A DNA stretch of 64,000 nt from Thermodesulfobacteriaceae bacterium (GTDB lineage Bacteria > Desulfobacterota > Thermodesulfobacteria > Thermodesulfobacteriales > Thermodesulfatatoraceae), in assembly GCA_015494065.1 (NCBI GenBank), contig WGCA01000016.1:62001-126000 (forward strand), written 5' to 3'. The translations under genes and the position numbers were made by a program. The notes below the pieces were generated by a model, which had not been told where the DNA came from, did not search any database, and saw only the letters and a list, made by a program, of their open reading frames with translations. This document shows positions 1-8,463 of the stretch, piece after piece; position 1 is the stretch's first letter, and each line of letters begins with the position of its first letter.

Positions 1-353
1 CCCACGGGTGTCTGACCGAAGTGACGTTTGAGGTAATCCTTGTGGCGCAAGATCTGTTCTTTGCGGTCTTCCCGGGGAATAACCGCCAAAATAGGCTCAA
101 AAAAGCCGCCGCAAACCAGCTCCACCTGGCCGCGGTCCACTAGCTTCCCTAAAAGTTCAAAGGTCTTGGGATGGTGATCTTCCCACCAGCGGAGCAAAAT
201 CCCACTCACGTGGACACTAAAGCGAAAATGGGAGTGCGCCAGGGCCTTTTTGAAAAAGGGATAATAGCTTTCGTCGGTCAGCTTTTCGATTACATGGTCA
301 AAATTACCCAAAGGCTGGTGGTTATGAATACCGAAAACAAAAGGCAACCCCAT
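1..353 (-). CDS. GH57 glycoside hydrolase, N-terminal part (runs off the left edge)
   Basis: Only the first ~117 codons are inside the window. The N-terminus reads MGLPFVFGIHNHQPLGNFD; the HNHQP block near residue 10 is the family GH57 signature strand, and the following FRFSVHVSGILLRWW and GGFFEPILAVIPRED segments also fit GH57 amylases and 4-alpha-glucanotransferases. Such enzymes cut or transfer alpha-1,4-glucan chains. The start is the ATG at 351-353, preceded by a good AGGAGG ribosome binding site and 8 bases after the nadA stop, so it is probably co-transcribed with nadA. A glycogen synthase gene (glgA) lies elsewhere in this window, which fits an alpha-glucan storage role. I cannot tell amylase from glucanotransferase without the rest. 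Confidence 0.8.
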   Translation of the reverse strand, partial: MGLPFVFGIHNHQPLGNFDHVIEKLTDESYYPFFKKALAHSHFRFSVHVSGILLRWWEDHHPKTFELLGKLVDRGQVELVCGGFFEPILAVIPREDRKEQILRHKDYLKRHFGQTPV

Positions 354-361
354 AAAACCTC

Positions 362-1273
362 CTAACTGCGGGGGATCTCAAGCATCCGGGCCACGGCCCG
401 GTAGGCACGCTTTCTAATATCCTCAGGCACCTTGACTACTGGGGACAAGGTCTCAAGGGCCCGCTTTAGGTCCTCCAGGGATATGATCTTCATGGCCTTA
501 CAAAGCATCTTTTCGGAGGCAGGGTAAAACTCTTTATCGGGGTTTTGTTTTTTAAGAGGGTAGAGAAGCCCCACCTCCGTGCCCACGATGAATTCCCTGG
601 CCTCACTCTCCCTGGCAAACCTGAGCATACCGCTGGTGGAACGCACCGCGTCCGCCAGGTCTATCACCTCTGGCCGACACTCAGGATGAGCCATAAAGAC
701 CGCCCGCGGATGGGCCTCTTTGGCCTTTTTGACTTCTTCTACCGTAAGGATATCGTGGAAGGGACAAAAGCCTTCGTGAAAATAGATCTTCTTATCCGGG
801 AAAAAGCGCTGGGTATACCGGGCCAGATTCATGTCAGGCAAAAAGATGATCTCCTTGGCCGCGAGAGACTTGACCACATTTATAGAATTGGCCGAGGTAC
901 AACAGATATCAGAAATGGCCTTTATTTCCACGTAAGAATTGACGTAGGTTACCACTGGGGCCTTGGGATATTTGGCTTTCAAAGCCTCTACGTCTTCTAC
1001 GGTGATCATGTCTGCCATCTCACAGCCCGCTTCTGGCCGGGGAAAGACCACCAGCTTGTCCGGACAAATGATGGCCGCGGTCTCCGCCATGAACCGCACT
1101 CCGCAAAAGACGATCACTTCCGCCTCGGTCTGCGCCGCCTTCAAAGAAAGCTCCAGGGAATCTCCCGTAAGGTCCGCCACGTCCTGGATCTCAGGGGGCT
1201 GGTAATTGTGGGCCAAAATGATGGCCTTCTTTTCCCGGGCCAGGGCCCTTATTTCCTGCTGGAGTTCACGCAT
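362..1273 (-). CDS. nadA: Quinolinate synthase A
   Basis: 303 residues, the normal length for NadA. The enzyme condenses iminoaspartate with dihydroxyacetone phosphate to quinolinate in de novo NAD synthesis and uses a [4Fe-4S] cluster. Three cysteines at about 84 (in PEAGCEMADM), 170 (GFCPFHD) and 258 (EKMLCKA) have the roughly 86-residue spacing of the three cluster ligands in thermophilic NadA enzymes. The N-terminal LAHNYQPPEIQD segment is typical of the substrate site. It starts 4 bases after the lolA stop and is followed 8 bases on by the GH57 gene, so it sits inside the ftsK-lolA-nadA run. nadB and nadC are not in the window. Identification is firm. Confidence 0.95.
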   Translation of the reverse strand: MRELQQEIRALAREKKAIILAHNYQPPEIQDVADLTGDSLELSLKAAQTEAEVIVFCGVRFMAETAAIICPDKLVVFPRPEAGCEMADMITVEDVEALKAKYPKAPVVTYVNSYVEIKAISDICCTSANSINVVKSLAAKEIIFLPDMNLARYTQRFFPDKKIYFHEGFCPFHDILTVEEVKKAKEAHPRAVFMAHPECRPEVIDLADAVRSTSGMLRFARESEAREFIVGTEVGLLYPLKKQNPDKEFYPASEKMLCKAMKIISLEDLKRALETLSPVVKVPEDIRKRAYRAVARMLEIPRS

Positions 1274-1277
1274 AACC

Positions 1278-1928
1278 TCACCTCTCTTTTATAATTTCTG
1301 TCCCTTGAGGCGGGACAAAGCGGAAGAGCTCAGGGGATAAGGTGACATTTCGCTTGAGATTCAAAAACCGTATCTTGGTAAGGTTACCCAGCTGATCCCA
1401 AAACCAGATCTCTTTGATCTCCCCGGTCCGGGGATCGGCAACCAGGGTCAATCTAGCCACCTGGGGATTGGTCTCCCGTGGCGTTAAACTCAAAGCCACC
1501 AGGCCGGAAGGCAATTTTTCACAGGAGACTATCACAAAATCCTTCAAAAGATTACCCTTCCCTGTCATAAAACCCAGAGTTACCTTCGGGGAGAGCGCCC
1601 GACCGGTGGGAAAAATCATCACCTGTTTCTCTTCAGGGCTGTAAACGTAGACGTTGAGCTGGTCCACCACGATGAGCAATTTCTCGGGCCAGGAATATTC
1701 CCAGCGCATGAGCCCTGGCCTTTGGAAATATACTTTTCCTTTAGAAAGCCTGACTTCAGCCCCCCGGCGCCAGTGGACTTCCTGTTCGAATTCCCCGGCA
1801 AAACTTCGGGTATCCTCGTAATATTGCTGGATACGGGCGGCTATCTCCTGAGCGTTTAAGGCCCAGAGGGCCTTAACGCTCAGGACGCACCAAAACAGGG
1901 CGAGGGCGAACACCATCTGACGGCCCAA
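1278..1928 (-). CDS. lolA: Outer-membrane lipoprotein carrier protein LolA
   Basis: About 216 residues with an N-terminal hydrophobic signal (MVFALALFWCVLSVKALWA) and the LolA pattern that follows: AQEIAARIQQYYEDTRSFAGEFEQEV, then LRWEYSWPEKLLIV-type strands. LolA is the periplasmic chaperone that carries lipoproteins from LolCDE to the outer membrane, so this implies a Gram-negative envelope. The start is uncertain. A TTG at 1928 lies 6 bases after AGGAGG, a second TTG at 1931 is too close to it, and the first ATG at 1916 is about 18 bases away but begins exactly at the signal peptide. Any choice overlaps the 3' end of ftsK by 44-59 bases, which suggests translational coupling. Confidence 0.85.
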   Translation of the reverse strand: MGRQMVFALALFWCVLSVKALWALNAQEIAARIQQYYEDTRSFAGEFEQEVHWRRGAEVRLSKGKVYFQRPGLMRWEYSWPEKLLIVVDQLNVYVYSPEEKQVMIFPTGRALSPKVTLGFMTGKGNLLKDFVIVSCEKLPSGLVALSLTPRETNPQVARLTLVADPRTGEIKEIWFWDQLGNLTKIRFLNLKRNVTLSPELFRFVPPQGTEIIKER

Positions 1929-3969
1929 CAATCCCCTCCTTTTCCATCCGTTCTATCATACGGGCGGCACGGTTATACCCCACCCGCAACCTGCGCTGAA
2001 GCATGGAAATAGACGCCTGTCCCGTCTTGATTACCAGCTCCACGGCCTGTTCGTAAAGTTCATCCACCTCTTCCTCAAGCTCAGGGGCTGAATCTTCGGT
2101 GGGTACCGCCAACTCCAGTTGATAATCCGGCTCCCCCTGTGCCCGCCAGAAATCCACCACTCGCTTAACTTCCTGTTCAGAAACATACGCCCCGTGGATG
2201 CGTTTGAGTTTAGAGGTCCCCGGAGGGAGAAAAAGCATATCCCCGGCCCCCAAAAGCCTCTCTGCCCCGCCGGTATCAAGGATGGTGCGGGAATCCGTTC
2301 GAGAGGAGACCTGAAAAGAAATTCTGGCGGGAAAATTGGCCTTGATGATCCCGGTCAGCACGTCCACCGAAGGCCGCTGGGTGGCCAGTAAGAGATGAAT
2401 ACCCGAGGCCCTTGCCATTTGCGCCAGCCTGGTGAGGGAGGTTTCTACCTCTTTTGAAGAAACCACCATCAAGTCTGCTAGTTCGTCCACCACGATGACG
2501 ATGTAGGGGAGTTTCTCCTCCGCCTCAAGGTTATAGGAATCTAGATTGCGCGCCCGGGCTTCCTCAAGCAGTTGGTAGCGACGTTCCATCTCCGCCACCG
2601 CCCATTTGAGGGCCTGGGTGGCGGTCTTGGGTTCCAGGACCACCGGGTAGAGAAGGTGAGGAACGCCCTCATAAATGGAAAGTTCGATCCTTTTAGGGTC
2701 AATCAATAGGAACCGCACTTCTTCCGGGGTGGATTTATAGAGGAGGCTGATGAGCATGGCGTGCAGACACACGCTTTTGCCCGTCCCCGTGGCCCCGGCG
2801 ATGAGCAAGTGGGGCATTTTGGCCAAATCCGTAACCACCGGCCGGCCGGAGATGTCCTTCCCCAGAGCCAGGGTCAGTTTGGAACGGGCCTTACGGAAGG
2901 CTTCGCTCGCCAAAATATCTTTGAGATAAACGATTTCCCGTTCCCGGTTGGCCACCTCGATGCCCACCGCGCTTTTGCCCGGGATAGGGGCCACTATGCG
3001 TACACTCTCGGCCTTGAGTCCTAGAGCCAGGTCGTCGGCTAGGGCGGCGATCTTGTTGATTTTGACCCCGGGAGCCGGTTCATATTCGTAAACCGTGATC
3101 ACCGGGCCAGGGCAGATCTCGGTCACCCTCCCCTTCACCCCAAAATCAGCCAGCTTTTGTTCCAGAAGCCTGGCCCTTTCAAGCAGGCTTTGCCGGCTCT
3201 CCCGTCTAAGATTAGGGGGCGGGTCCTGTAAAAGGTCAAGGGGGGGTTTCTGAAAAGATTTGTTCCTGGGCTTACCTTTAGCAGGCTCCCTTGCCTCTTT
3301 TTCTTCCCCGTCTTCTTCCGGGGCGTACAGCTCTTCTTCTGGTTCCGGATAAATTTCCTGCTCCGGGATGTGCGGCTCGTAAGCCAGTTCCTGCTCAAGA
3401 GGGGGCGAACTTTTGGCCCGGGCCTTAAGCCATCTCGAAAGATTTATCAGCCTTTTTCCCTTTTGCCCCGCCTTTCCCAAAAGCTCTCCCGGAGAAAGAC
3501 CAGAGAGGAGACAAAGGGCCGTAAGTTGTGAGAAGAAGATCAACAAGAACAGCCCGGGTCGTCCTAAAGCCACCCGCAGATAACGCCCAAGCCCACCTAG
3601 AAGCCCCCCGTTCAGAGGATAAGGGCCTATTTCCCCTGTGAGTTCAAGGAGGGGCTCTAAAAAGGAGACGGAAACCACGAAGAGAAGGCCAGCGAGAGGG
3701 ACCGCCGGCCCCAAGGGACGGCCGCTTAATAAAATGCTTCCCGCAAGCAACATGAAAAGGGGCAAGACCCAGGCCCCGAGCCCCAAAAGATCAAAGAGCA
3801 GGGCCGCCAGATAAGCCCCTAAAAAACCGGTAAAATTGCGCACCCCACTGGCCCCTACCCGGCCCCAGCCCGGGTCATCAGGGTGGTAGCCCAAAAGGGC
3901 CAACAGGACAAAAAGTCCCGCAGTTATTAAAAGTAGACCTAAGAATTCGCGGCGGTGTCCCTTAAACAT
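1873..3969 (-). CDS. ftsK: DNA translocase FtsK (SpoIIIE family)
   Basis: 698 residues from the ATG at 3967-3969, which has a GAGGGG site upstream; an upstream in-frame extension would overlap the preceding gene and is unlikely. Layout: about four membrane helices in residues 1-160, an acidic/charged linker (about 190-250), the alpha domain, then the RecA-like motor with Walker A GATGTGKSV and VIVVDELADLM as Walker B. A C-terminal winged-helix gamma domain (about 625-690, ending PRPVLV) reads the KOPS polarity sequences. FtsK pumps the chromosome terminus through the division septum and promotes dimer resolution. The gene is short compared with E. coli FtsK because the linker is short, which is common. 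Confidence 0.95.
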   Translation of the reverse strand: MFKGHRREFLGLLLITAGLFVLLALLGYHPDDPGWGRVGASGVRNFTGFLGAYLAALLFDLLGLGAWVLPLFMLLAGSILLSGRPLGPAVPLAGLLFVVSVSFLEPLLELTGEIGPYPLNGGLLGGLGRYLRVALGRPGLFLLIFFSQLTALCLLSGLSPGELLGKAGQKGKRLINLSRWLKARAKSSPPLEQELAYEPHIPEQEIYPEPEEELYAPEEDGEEKEAREPAKGKPRNKSFQKPPLDLLQDPPPNLRRESRQSLLERARLLEQKLADFGVKGRVTEICPGPVITVYEYEPAPGVKINKIAALADDLALGLKAESVRIVAPIPGKSAVGIEVANREREIVYLKDILASEAFRKARSKLTLALGKDISGRPVVTDLAKMPHLLIAGATGTGKSVCLHAMLISLLYKSTPEEVRFLLIDPKRIELSIYEGVPHLLYPVVLEPKTATQALKWAVAEMERRYQLLEEARARNLDSYNLEAEEKLPYIVIVVDELADLMVVSSKEVETSLTRLAQMARASGIHLLLATQRPSVDVLTGIIKANFPARISFQVSSRTDSRTILDTGGAERLLGAGDMLFLPPGTSKLKRIHGAYVSEQEVKRVVDFWRAQGEPDYQLELAVPTEDSAPELEEEVDELYEQAVELVIKTGQASISMLQRRLRVGYNRAARMIERMEKEGIVGPSDGVRPRPVLVRPER

Positions 3970-3976
3970 CAAAAAT

Positions 3977-4471
3977 TTATCGCCCCTCAAAAAAGAGCTT
4001 GGCCTGCTGATAAATTCGGGGCCAATCAAGTGCTTTTAGGAAAGTAAAGGCCTCTTCGGCGTCTATGGCATAAAACCGGGCCAGAAGGACCAGGACCGGT
4101 GTTTCGTTAAGGAAAACCGCCCAGAACCCCTTCTTCTCTTGGGGTGAATAGCTCAACAAGGTCTGATACGGACCTTTTTGGGAGTATTTCAGTTTATATT
4201 CTGGCGTGTCGATCTCAATACGCCCCTTAAGGATTTGGGCCAACCTGGCCCCCTCTGCCCCTCCCGCCAGAAAGACCTCTATCCGCGCCCCGTCTTCCCG
4301 CGTATAAGTCCGGCGCACGTAAAAGGCCCTGTTTGCCCCCTGATAGCTGACAAAATCCGGTGGCCCGGCGGACCACGCCGGGACGTCTTTTAAGGCCGGA
4401 AGCTCAGAAGTTATTCCGACAGAACCCAGGGCCAGAGCTAAACAGCATAAGAAAAGACTTAAAAGCCTCAT
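3977..4471 (-). CDS. Predicted exported protein of unknown function
   Basis: 164 residues. The first ~20 form a signal peptide (MRLLSLFLCCLALALGSVGI). The mature part starts with SELPALKDVPAWSAGPPDFV and contains a basic/aromatic stretch (NRAFYVRRTYTREDG) followed by FLAGGAEGARL, resembling small periplasmic proteins of the DUF6599 type, but I do not recognise it with certainty. It is the first gene of the run leading to ftsK and ends 7 bases before the ftsK start, so it is probably in the same transcript. It has a GAGG ribosome binding site. No catalytic motif is visible. Confidence 0.7.
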   Translation of the reverse strand: MRLLSLFLCCLALALGSVGITSELPALKDVPAWSAGPPDFVSYQGANRAFYVRRTYTREDGARIEVFLAGGAEGARLAQILKGRIEIDTPEYKLKYSQKGPYQTLLSYSPQEKKGFWAVFLNETPVLVLLARFYAIDAEEAFTFLKALDWPRIYQQAKLFFEGR

Positions 4472-4495
4472 GACAACCTCTTGTTCGTTAAAGAT

Positions 4496-4526
4496 AACAT
4501 AAAATTTTTTCTTCCGAAGTATGCAA
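4496..4526 (-). promoter_or_regulatory. Weak sigma70-like promoter for the ftsK-lolA-nadA run
   Basis: On the minus strand TTGCAT (4526-4521) is followed after 19 bases by TATGTT (4501-4496), about 25 bases before the first gene's start. Both boxes match partly and the spacer is long, so this is a candidate only. The 93-base intergenic region lies between divergent genes and must hold both promoters; I see no clear box for the plus-strand fapA-like gene. Confidence 0.3.
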
Positions 4527-4564
4527 TTTAGGTGCTCATCCGGATATGACGAAAGGAAATAAAA

Positions 4565-5971
4565 ATGGCCGAAATGAAAGAAAATTTTTCAAAAGGCTTA
4601 AAGGTCTTAGGGGGAAAGTATCTCTTGCGTGTCACCGATGACAAACTGTGCGCCTACCTGGTTCCCACAGACGAAAAAGTTGGCCCACCCGACGCGGAAG
4701 CCATGGCGCAGTTGAAGGAGTTTTTGAAGACCAAGGGCATTGTCTTTGGTCTGCTGGAAGATCCGGTCTGGGAAGAAGAAAGGCTCGTTCTGGCCAGAGG
4801 CAAACCTCCGGAGAACGGTAAGGACGCCTTCTTGGAATGGTTTGTAAAATACGCACCAGAAGAAGCCGGAGACAAGCCCCGGGTCGACCTGAGAGAACGG
4901 GGACTCATCCGTTGCGTAAAGGAGGGCCAGAAAATAGCCAAGCTCCATCCCCCAACTCCAGGGGTACCGGGGAGGAACATCTTCGGCCAGGAGATCCCTC
5001 CCCGCCCCGGCCAAGAGCTTACCGTAAAGACTAACGAATGGGTGGCCTTCAACCCTGAAGACCACGTCTTTTACGCCCGCAAGGCCGGGGTACTCAAAGT
5101 CTTGCCCAACCAAATCGCCATTGAGCCGGAGTTTTTCCTGAACGGAGACCTCAACTGGGACACGGGAAATATTCGCTTTCACGGAGACAAACTGAGCCTT
5201 AGCGGAGACGTAAAGCGCGGTTTTCGGCTGGAAGCCGAAGCCTCCACGGTGGAGATCCTGGGTAACGTAGAGGATGAAACCCGTATTTTCGTAAAAGGGA
5301 ATCTATTAATTGGTGGCCTCCTCCACGGGGAGACCAGTCGGCTTTACTGTACGGGAGACGCCCGCATCGGCGCCATTGAATACGCCAAGGTCAAAGTCGA
5401 CCAAAATCTGGTGGTCACCGATTACGTCCTGCAAGCACACCTCAAAGTGGGTAAGGACTTGATCTGTACCGAAGGGATAGGGGCCATTGTAGGGGGCGAG
5501 GTGGAAGCCGGGGGCAGTATTTTGGTCCAGATTCTGGGGAGCCGGGCCAATGTCCCCACCTTAGTAAAAGCGGGTTTTTTAAGAGACCTCATCCAGCGCA
5601 TTGAAGAAATCAAGGCCAAATTGACTCTCATAGAGGAACAGAAGATCCCTCTTATCCGGAGTCTCAGGGCCGCCCTCCCGCTTATCAAGGCCGGTCAACT
5701 TCCGGAGGAAAAAATCAAAGTTTACGAAAAAATCAAGGAAAAGCTGGCCCGACTACTTGCCCAAGAAAACGCCCTCCTCAAAGAAGAGGAAAAACTGTTG
5801 GACCGTTACACCCAAGTAATCAAGAACAAGATCGTAAAAGTCAAAAAGACGGTCTTTGCGGGGGTAAAAATCCAAATAGGTCTTAAGACCTTTACCGTGG
5901 CCCAGGATCTCCCCGGAGGTGTTTTCCATATTCTCCACCACCAGATCAAGTTTTCACCCTTTAACCGCTAG
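4565..5971 (+). CDS. FapA/DUF342-type polymer-like beta-helix protein
   Basis: 468 residues. Residues ~115-330 have the DUF342 pattern: a PTPGVPGRNIFGQEIPPRPG segment followed by beta-strand repeats (GDVKRGFRLEAEASTVEILG, GNLLIGGLLHGET, GDARIGAIEYAKV) ending in a glycine-rich turn region (GIGAIVGGEVEAGG). A coiled coil follows (about 340-430: QRIEEIKAKLTLIEEQ through KEEEKLLDRYTQ). DUF342 includes flagellar assembly protein A and related proteins whose biochemical function is poorly known; many sit outside flagellar loci, as here. The start ATG has GAAAGGAAAT upstream. No partner gene is adjacent. Confidence 0.75.
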   Translation: MAEMKENFSKGLKVLGGKYLLRVTDDKLCAYLVPTDEKVGPPDAEAMAQLKEFLKTKGIVFGLLEDPVWEEERLVLARGKPPENGKDAFLEWFVKYAPEEAGDKPRVDLRERGLIRCVKEGQKIAKLHPPTPGVPGRNIFGQEIPPRPGQELTVKTNEWVAFNPEDHVFYARKAGVLKVLPNQIAIEPEFFLNGDLNWDTGNIRFHGDKLSLSGDVKRGFRLEAEASTVEILGNVEDETRIFVKGNLLIGGLLHGETSRLYCTGDARIGAIEYAKVKVDQNLVVTDYVLQAHLKVGKDLICTEGIGAIVGGEVEAGGSILVQILGSRANVPTLVKAGFLRDLIQRIEEIKAKLTLIEEQKIPLIRSLRAALPLIKAGQLPEEKIKVYEKIKEKLARLLAQENALLKEEEKLLDRYTQVIKNKIVKVKKTVFAGVKIQIGLKTFTVAQDLPGGVFHILHHQIKFSPFNR

Positions 5972-6055
5972 TTCCCGAATACCATCCCAAAGATTGCCGC
6001 AAGCCGATTAAGACCCGCAATGACAAAGCGACCCAAAACCAGTGAGAACTTGTCC

Positions 6056-6089
6056 GGGCGCAAAAAGCAAGTTTACTTCTTTTACGCCC
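6056..6089 (+). other. Imperfect hairpin upstream of the lipoprotein gene
   Basis: GGGCGCAAAA (6056-6065) pairs with TTTTACGCCC (6080-6089), ten pairs with one mismatch and a 14-base loop. There is no T-run after it, so it is not a normal intrinsic terminator for the preceding gene. It sits 30 bases before the lipoprotein start and could be a leader element or chance. The rest of the 147-base gap shows nothing clear. Confidence 0.3.
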
Positions 6090-6118
6090 TGGGGTAGGCT
6101 GCCAAAACTGGAGGAGGG

Positions 6119-7159
6119 ATGAAACGCTCAGTCATAATCCTCTTTTTGGTGGTTTTACTGGGTGCCTGCGGGAAAAAGACCGAACCCAAACCCCCCCACG
6201 CCGTCCGACCCAAACCCCCGAGTAAAGTCAACGTAAAATTACATTTTTGGGGGGCGGAAATCTCCTTTAAGATCCCCAAACGCAAAGTAGACGGCAACCC
6301 CCTTGACGGACTTAAAGGATTTCGTATTCTGCGCCACGGTGAGAGCCTTACCGGCCCCAAAAAGACTTATGAAGAAGAAATCTTCGTCTCTTTGAGCCAA
6401 GAAATGTTCGAGAATTTGAGCTGGTACCACTTCAACGACCGCGGCCTGCGTCCCGGTATGCGATATTATTACGAAATCCGCGCCGTGAGGGGATGGCGCT
6501 CGGTAAGCGACCCGGCCCGTTCTCCTTCCTTCGCCTGGTATACCCCTCCGGCGGCCCCGAAGAACCTTACCGCCAAAGGCTGGGACGGTTACGTCTTCTT
6601 GAACTGGCTACCTGTTACCTCCTTTATGGACGGGCGGGCGGCCCCGAGCCACCTCTTCCGCTACCGGATTTACCGCTTTGAACCCCCAAAATTGCGCAAA
6701 CCCCTGCCGGTATTGGTCCCGGAACACTCTTTTTTTGATTACGACGTGCGGAACGGAAGACTTTACTGTTATCAGGTGGCGGCGGTGCTCGATTATTACG
6801 GAAGCCTCATAGAAGGCCCGCTCAGTAACAAGGCCTGTGCCCGGCCGGAAGACCTGACCCCGCCCGCCGCTCCGCAGGGGTTGACCGCCATCCCCTTCCG
6901 CGGTGGCGTACTCCTGCGCTGGCGGCGCAACGGTGAACCGGACCTTCTGGGATACAAGGTTTACCGGAAAAAGCCGGGAGAGGCCCCGGTCTTGTTGACC
7001 CCTCAACCCATCAAAGAACCCAAGTATTTTGACCGGCCCCCGGGCCCGGGCTTTTATTATTATTTCGTAACGGCGGTGGACGATTCTCCCCGACATAACG
7101 AAAGCCCTCCCTCTGAAATGAGTAGCGTAGAAATCCCCGGAACAAAGGAGGAAAATTGA
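6119..7159 (+). CDS. Lipoprotein with fibronectin type III-like domains
   Basis: 346 residues. The start MKRSVIILFLVVLLGACGKK has a lipobox LGAC, so Cys17 is the likely lipidated residue, giving a membrane-anchored envelope protein. Three fibronectin-like segments follow (about 35-135, 140-235, 240-340), marked by repeats of aromatic strands such as YYYEIRAVRGW, YCYQVAAVLDYYG and YYYFVTAVDD, and by APKNLTA / APQGLTA entry motifs. Such domains mediate protein-protein or glycan contacts; the ligand is unknown. The stop TGA overlaps the lysA start by one base, so this gene heads the lysine/DAP operon although its role there is unclear. GGAGGAGG precedes the start. Confidence 0.8.
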   Translation: MKRSVIILFLVVLLGACGKKTEPKPPHAVRPKPPSKVNVKLHFWGAEISFKIPKRKVDGNPLDGLKGFRILRHGESLTGPKKTYEEEIFVSLSQEMFENLSWYHFNDRGLRPGMRYYYEIRAVRGWRSVSDPARSPSFAWYTPPAAPKNLTAKGWDGYVFLNWLPVTSFMDGRAAPSHLFRYRIYRFEPPKLRKPLPVLVPEHSFFDYDVRNGRLYCYQVAAVLDYYGSLIEGPLSNKACARPEDLTPPAAPQGLTAIPFRGGVLLRWRRNGEPDLLGYKVYRKKPGEAPVLLTPQPIKEPKYFDRPPGPGFYYYFVTAVDDSPRHNESPPSEMSSVEIPGTKEEN

Positions 7160-8415
7160 TGCACCACTTCCAGTACCGGGAAAACGAACTCTACGCCGAA
7201 GAAGTCCCTGTACGCCAGATCGCCCGGAAAGTGGGTACCCCTTTTTATCTCTATTCTGCGGCCACCCTGCGCCGCCACTACCGGGTGTTTGATCAGGCCT
7301 TCAAGACCCTGCCCCACCTCGTATGTTACGCGGTGAAGGCCAATTCCAACCTGGCGGTGCTGCGGCTCTTGGCCCGTGAAGGGGCCGGGGCTGATATCGT
7401 CTCAGGCGGGGAACTCTTCCGGGCCCTTAAAGCCGGCATCCCCGCCGAAAAGATCGTCTTTTCCGGGGTGGGGAAAACCGCACAAGAAATCCGCCTGGCG
7501 CTAAAGGCAGGCATTTTGATGTTTAACGTAGAAAGCCTGGAAGAGTTGAAGAATATCGCCCGCATCGCCCGCAAAATGGAAAAAAAGGCTCCTATAGCCA
7601 TCCGGGTAAACCCCGACGTCAACCCCAAGACCCACCCTTACATCTCCACCGGACTCAAAGAAAATAAATTCGGGCTGGACGTGGAAACCGCCTTTCAGGC
7701 CTATCAGCTGGCCAAAGACGACCCCTACCTGGAAATCGTCGGCGTTGACTGCCATATCGGCTCCCAGCTCACCCAATTGTCCCCCTTCGTTGAGGCCTTA
7801 AGGCGAATCAAGGCTTTTCTGAAGCGCTTGGCAACAGTAGGTATTTCCGTACGTTATCTCGACCTCGGCGGGGGGCTTGGTATCGTTTACGGGGAAGAAG
7901 AACCTCCCCCTCCTGAAAAATACGCCCAGGCCTTGATAGAAGAATTAAACGATCTTTCCGTTACCCTGATCCTCGAACCCGGCCGGGTATTGGTGGGTAA
8001 CGCGGGTATCCTGGTCACCAAAGTGCTTTACTACAAGGAAACCCCGGCCAAAAAATTCCTCATCGTGGACGCCGGCATGAACGACCTGTTACGTCCAGCC
8101 TTTTACCAGGCCTACCACGAAATCATCCCCGTTCTCAAGAAAGAAAGACCCAGCATCGTAGCTGACGTGGTGGGGCCCATCTGCGAAACCGGCGATTTTC
8201 TGGCCCGGGAAAGAGAGCTCCCACTGGTCAAACCGGGAGAGCTCCTGGCGGTCATGAGTGCCGGGGCTTACGGCTTTGTCATGGCTTCCAACTATAATTC
8301 CCGCCCCCGCCCCGCTGAAGTCATGGTGAACGGAGAAGAATTTTACGTGGTGAGACGACGAGAAACTTACGCCAAACTGGTGGCCGGAGAGAAAATACCC
8401 CCGTTTTTGGGCTGA
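7159..8415 (+). CDS. lysA: Diaminopimelate decarboxylase
   Basis: 418 residues starting at the ATG 7159-7161, which has AGGAGG in front; a TTG one codon earlier is less likely. LysA is a PLP enzyme converting meso-diaminopimelate to L-lysine. The PLP lysine is in CYAVKANSN (about residue 58), the glycine-rich phosphate loop is DLGGGLG, and EPGR and GPICETGD are the conserved fold-III arginine and cysteine-containing motifs. It overlaps the lipoprotein stop (TGATG) and is followed by dapF, dapA and dapB, so the last steps of lysine and DAP synthesis are together. No lysine riboswitch is visible upstream of the operon. Confidence 0.95.
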   Translation: MHHFQYRENELYAEEVPVRQIARKVGTPFYLYSAATLRRHYRVFDQAFKTLPHLVCYAVKANSNLAVLRLLAREGAGADIVSGGELFRALKAGIPAEKIVFSGVGKTAQEIRLALKAGILMFNVESLEELKNIARIARKMEKKAPIAIRVNPDVNPKTHPYISTGLKENKFGLDVETAFQAYQLAKDDPYLEIVGVDCHIGSQLTQLSPFVEALRRIKAFLKRLATVGISVRYLDLGGGLGIVYGEEEPPPPEKYAQALIEELNDLSVTLILEPGRVLVGNAGILVTKVLYYKETPAKKFLIVDAGMNDLLRPAFYQAYHEIIPVLKKERPSIVADVVGPICETGDFLARERELPLVKPGELLAVMSAGAYGFVMASNYNSRPRPAEVMVNGEEFYVVRRRETYAKLVAGEKIPPFLG

Positions 8416-8463
8416 AGATTAAGGAGTTGAACACCCCCGGAGAGATTGGTATGTAAGAAACCT

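Noticed and set aside
545..1294. Long open frame opposite nadA on the plus strand
   Set aside because: It is the antisense shadow of a clear nadA gene, has no ribosome binding site and no recognisable domain; the same holds for the other antisense frames across the window.
7100..7160. A lysine riboswitch in front of lysA
   Set aside because: lysA overlaps the preceding lipoprotein gene by one base, and the operon leader before 6119 has no long multi-stem lysine aptamer.
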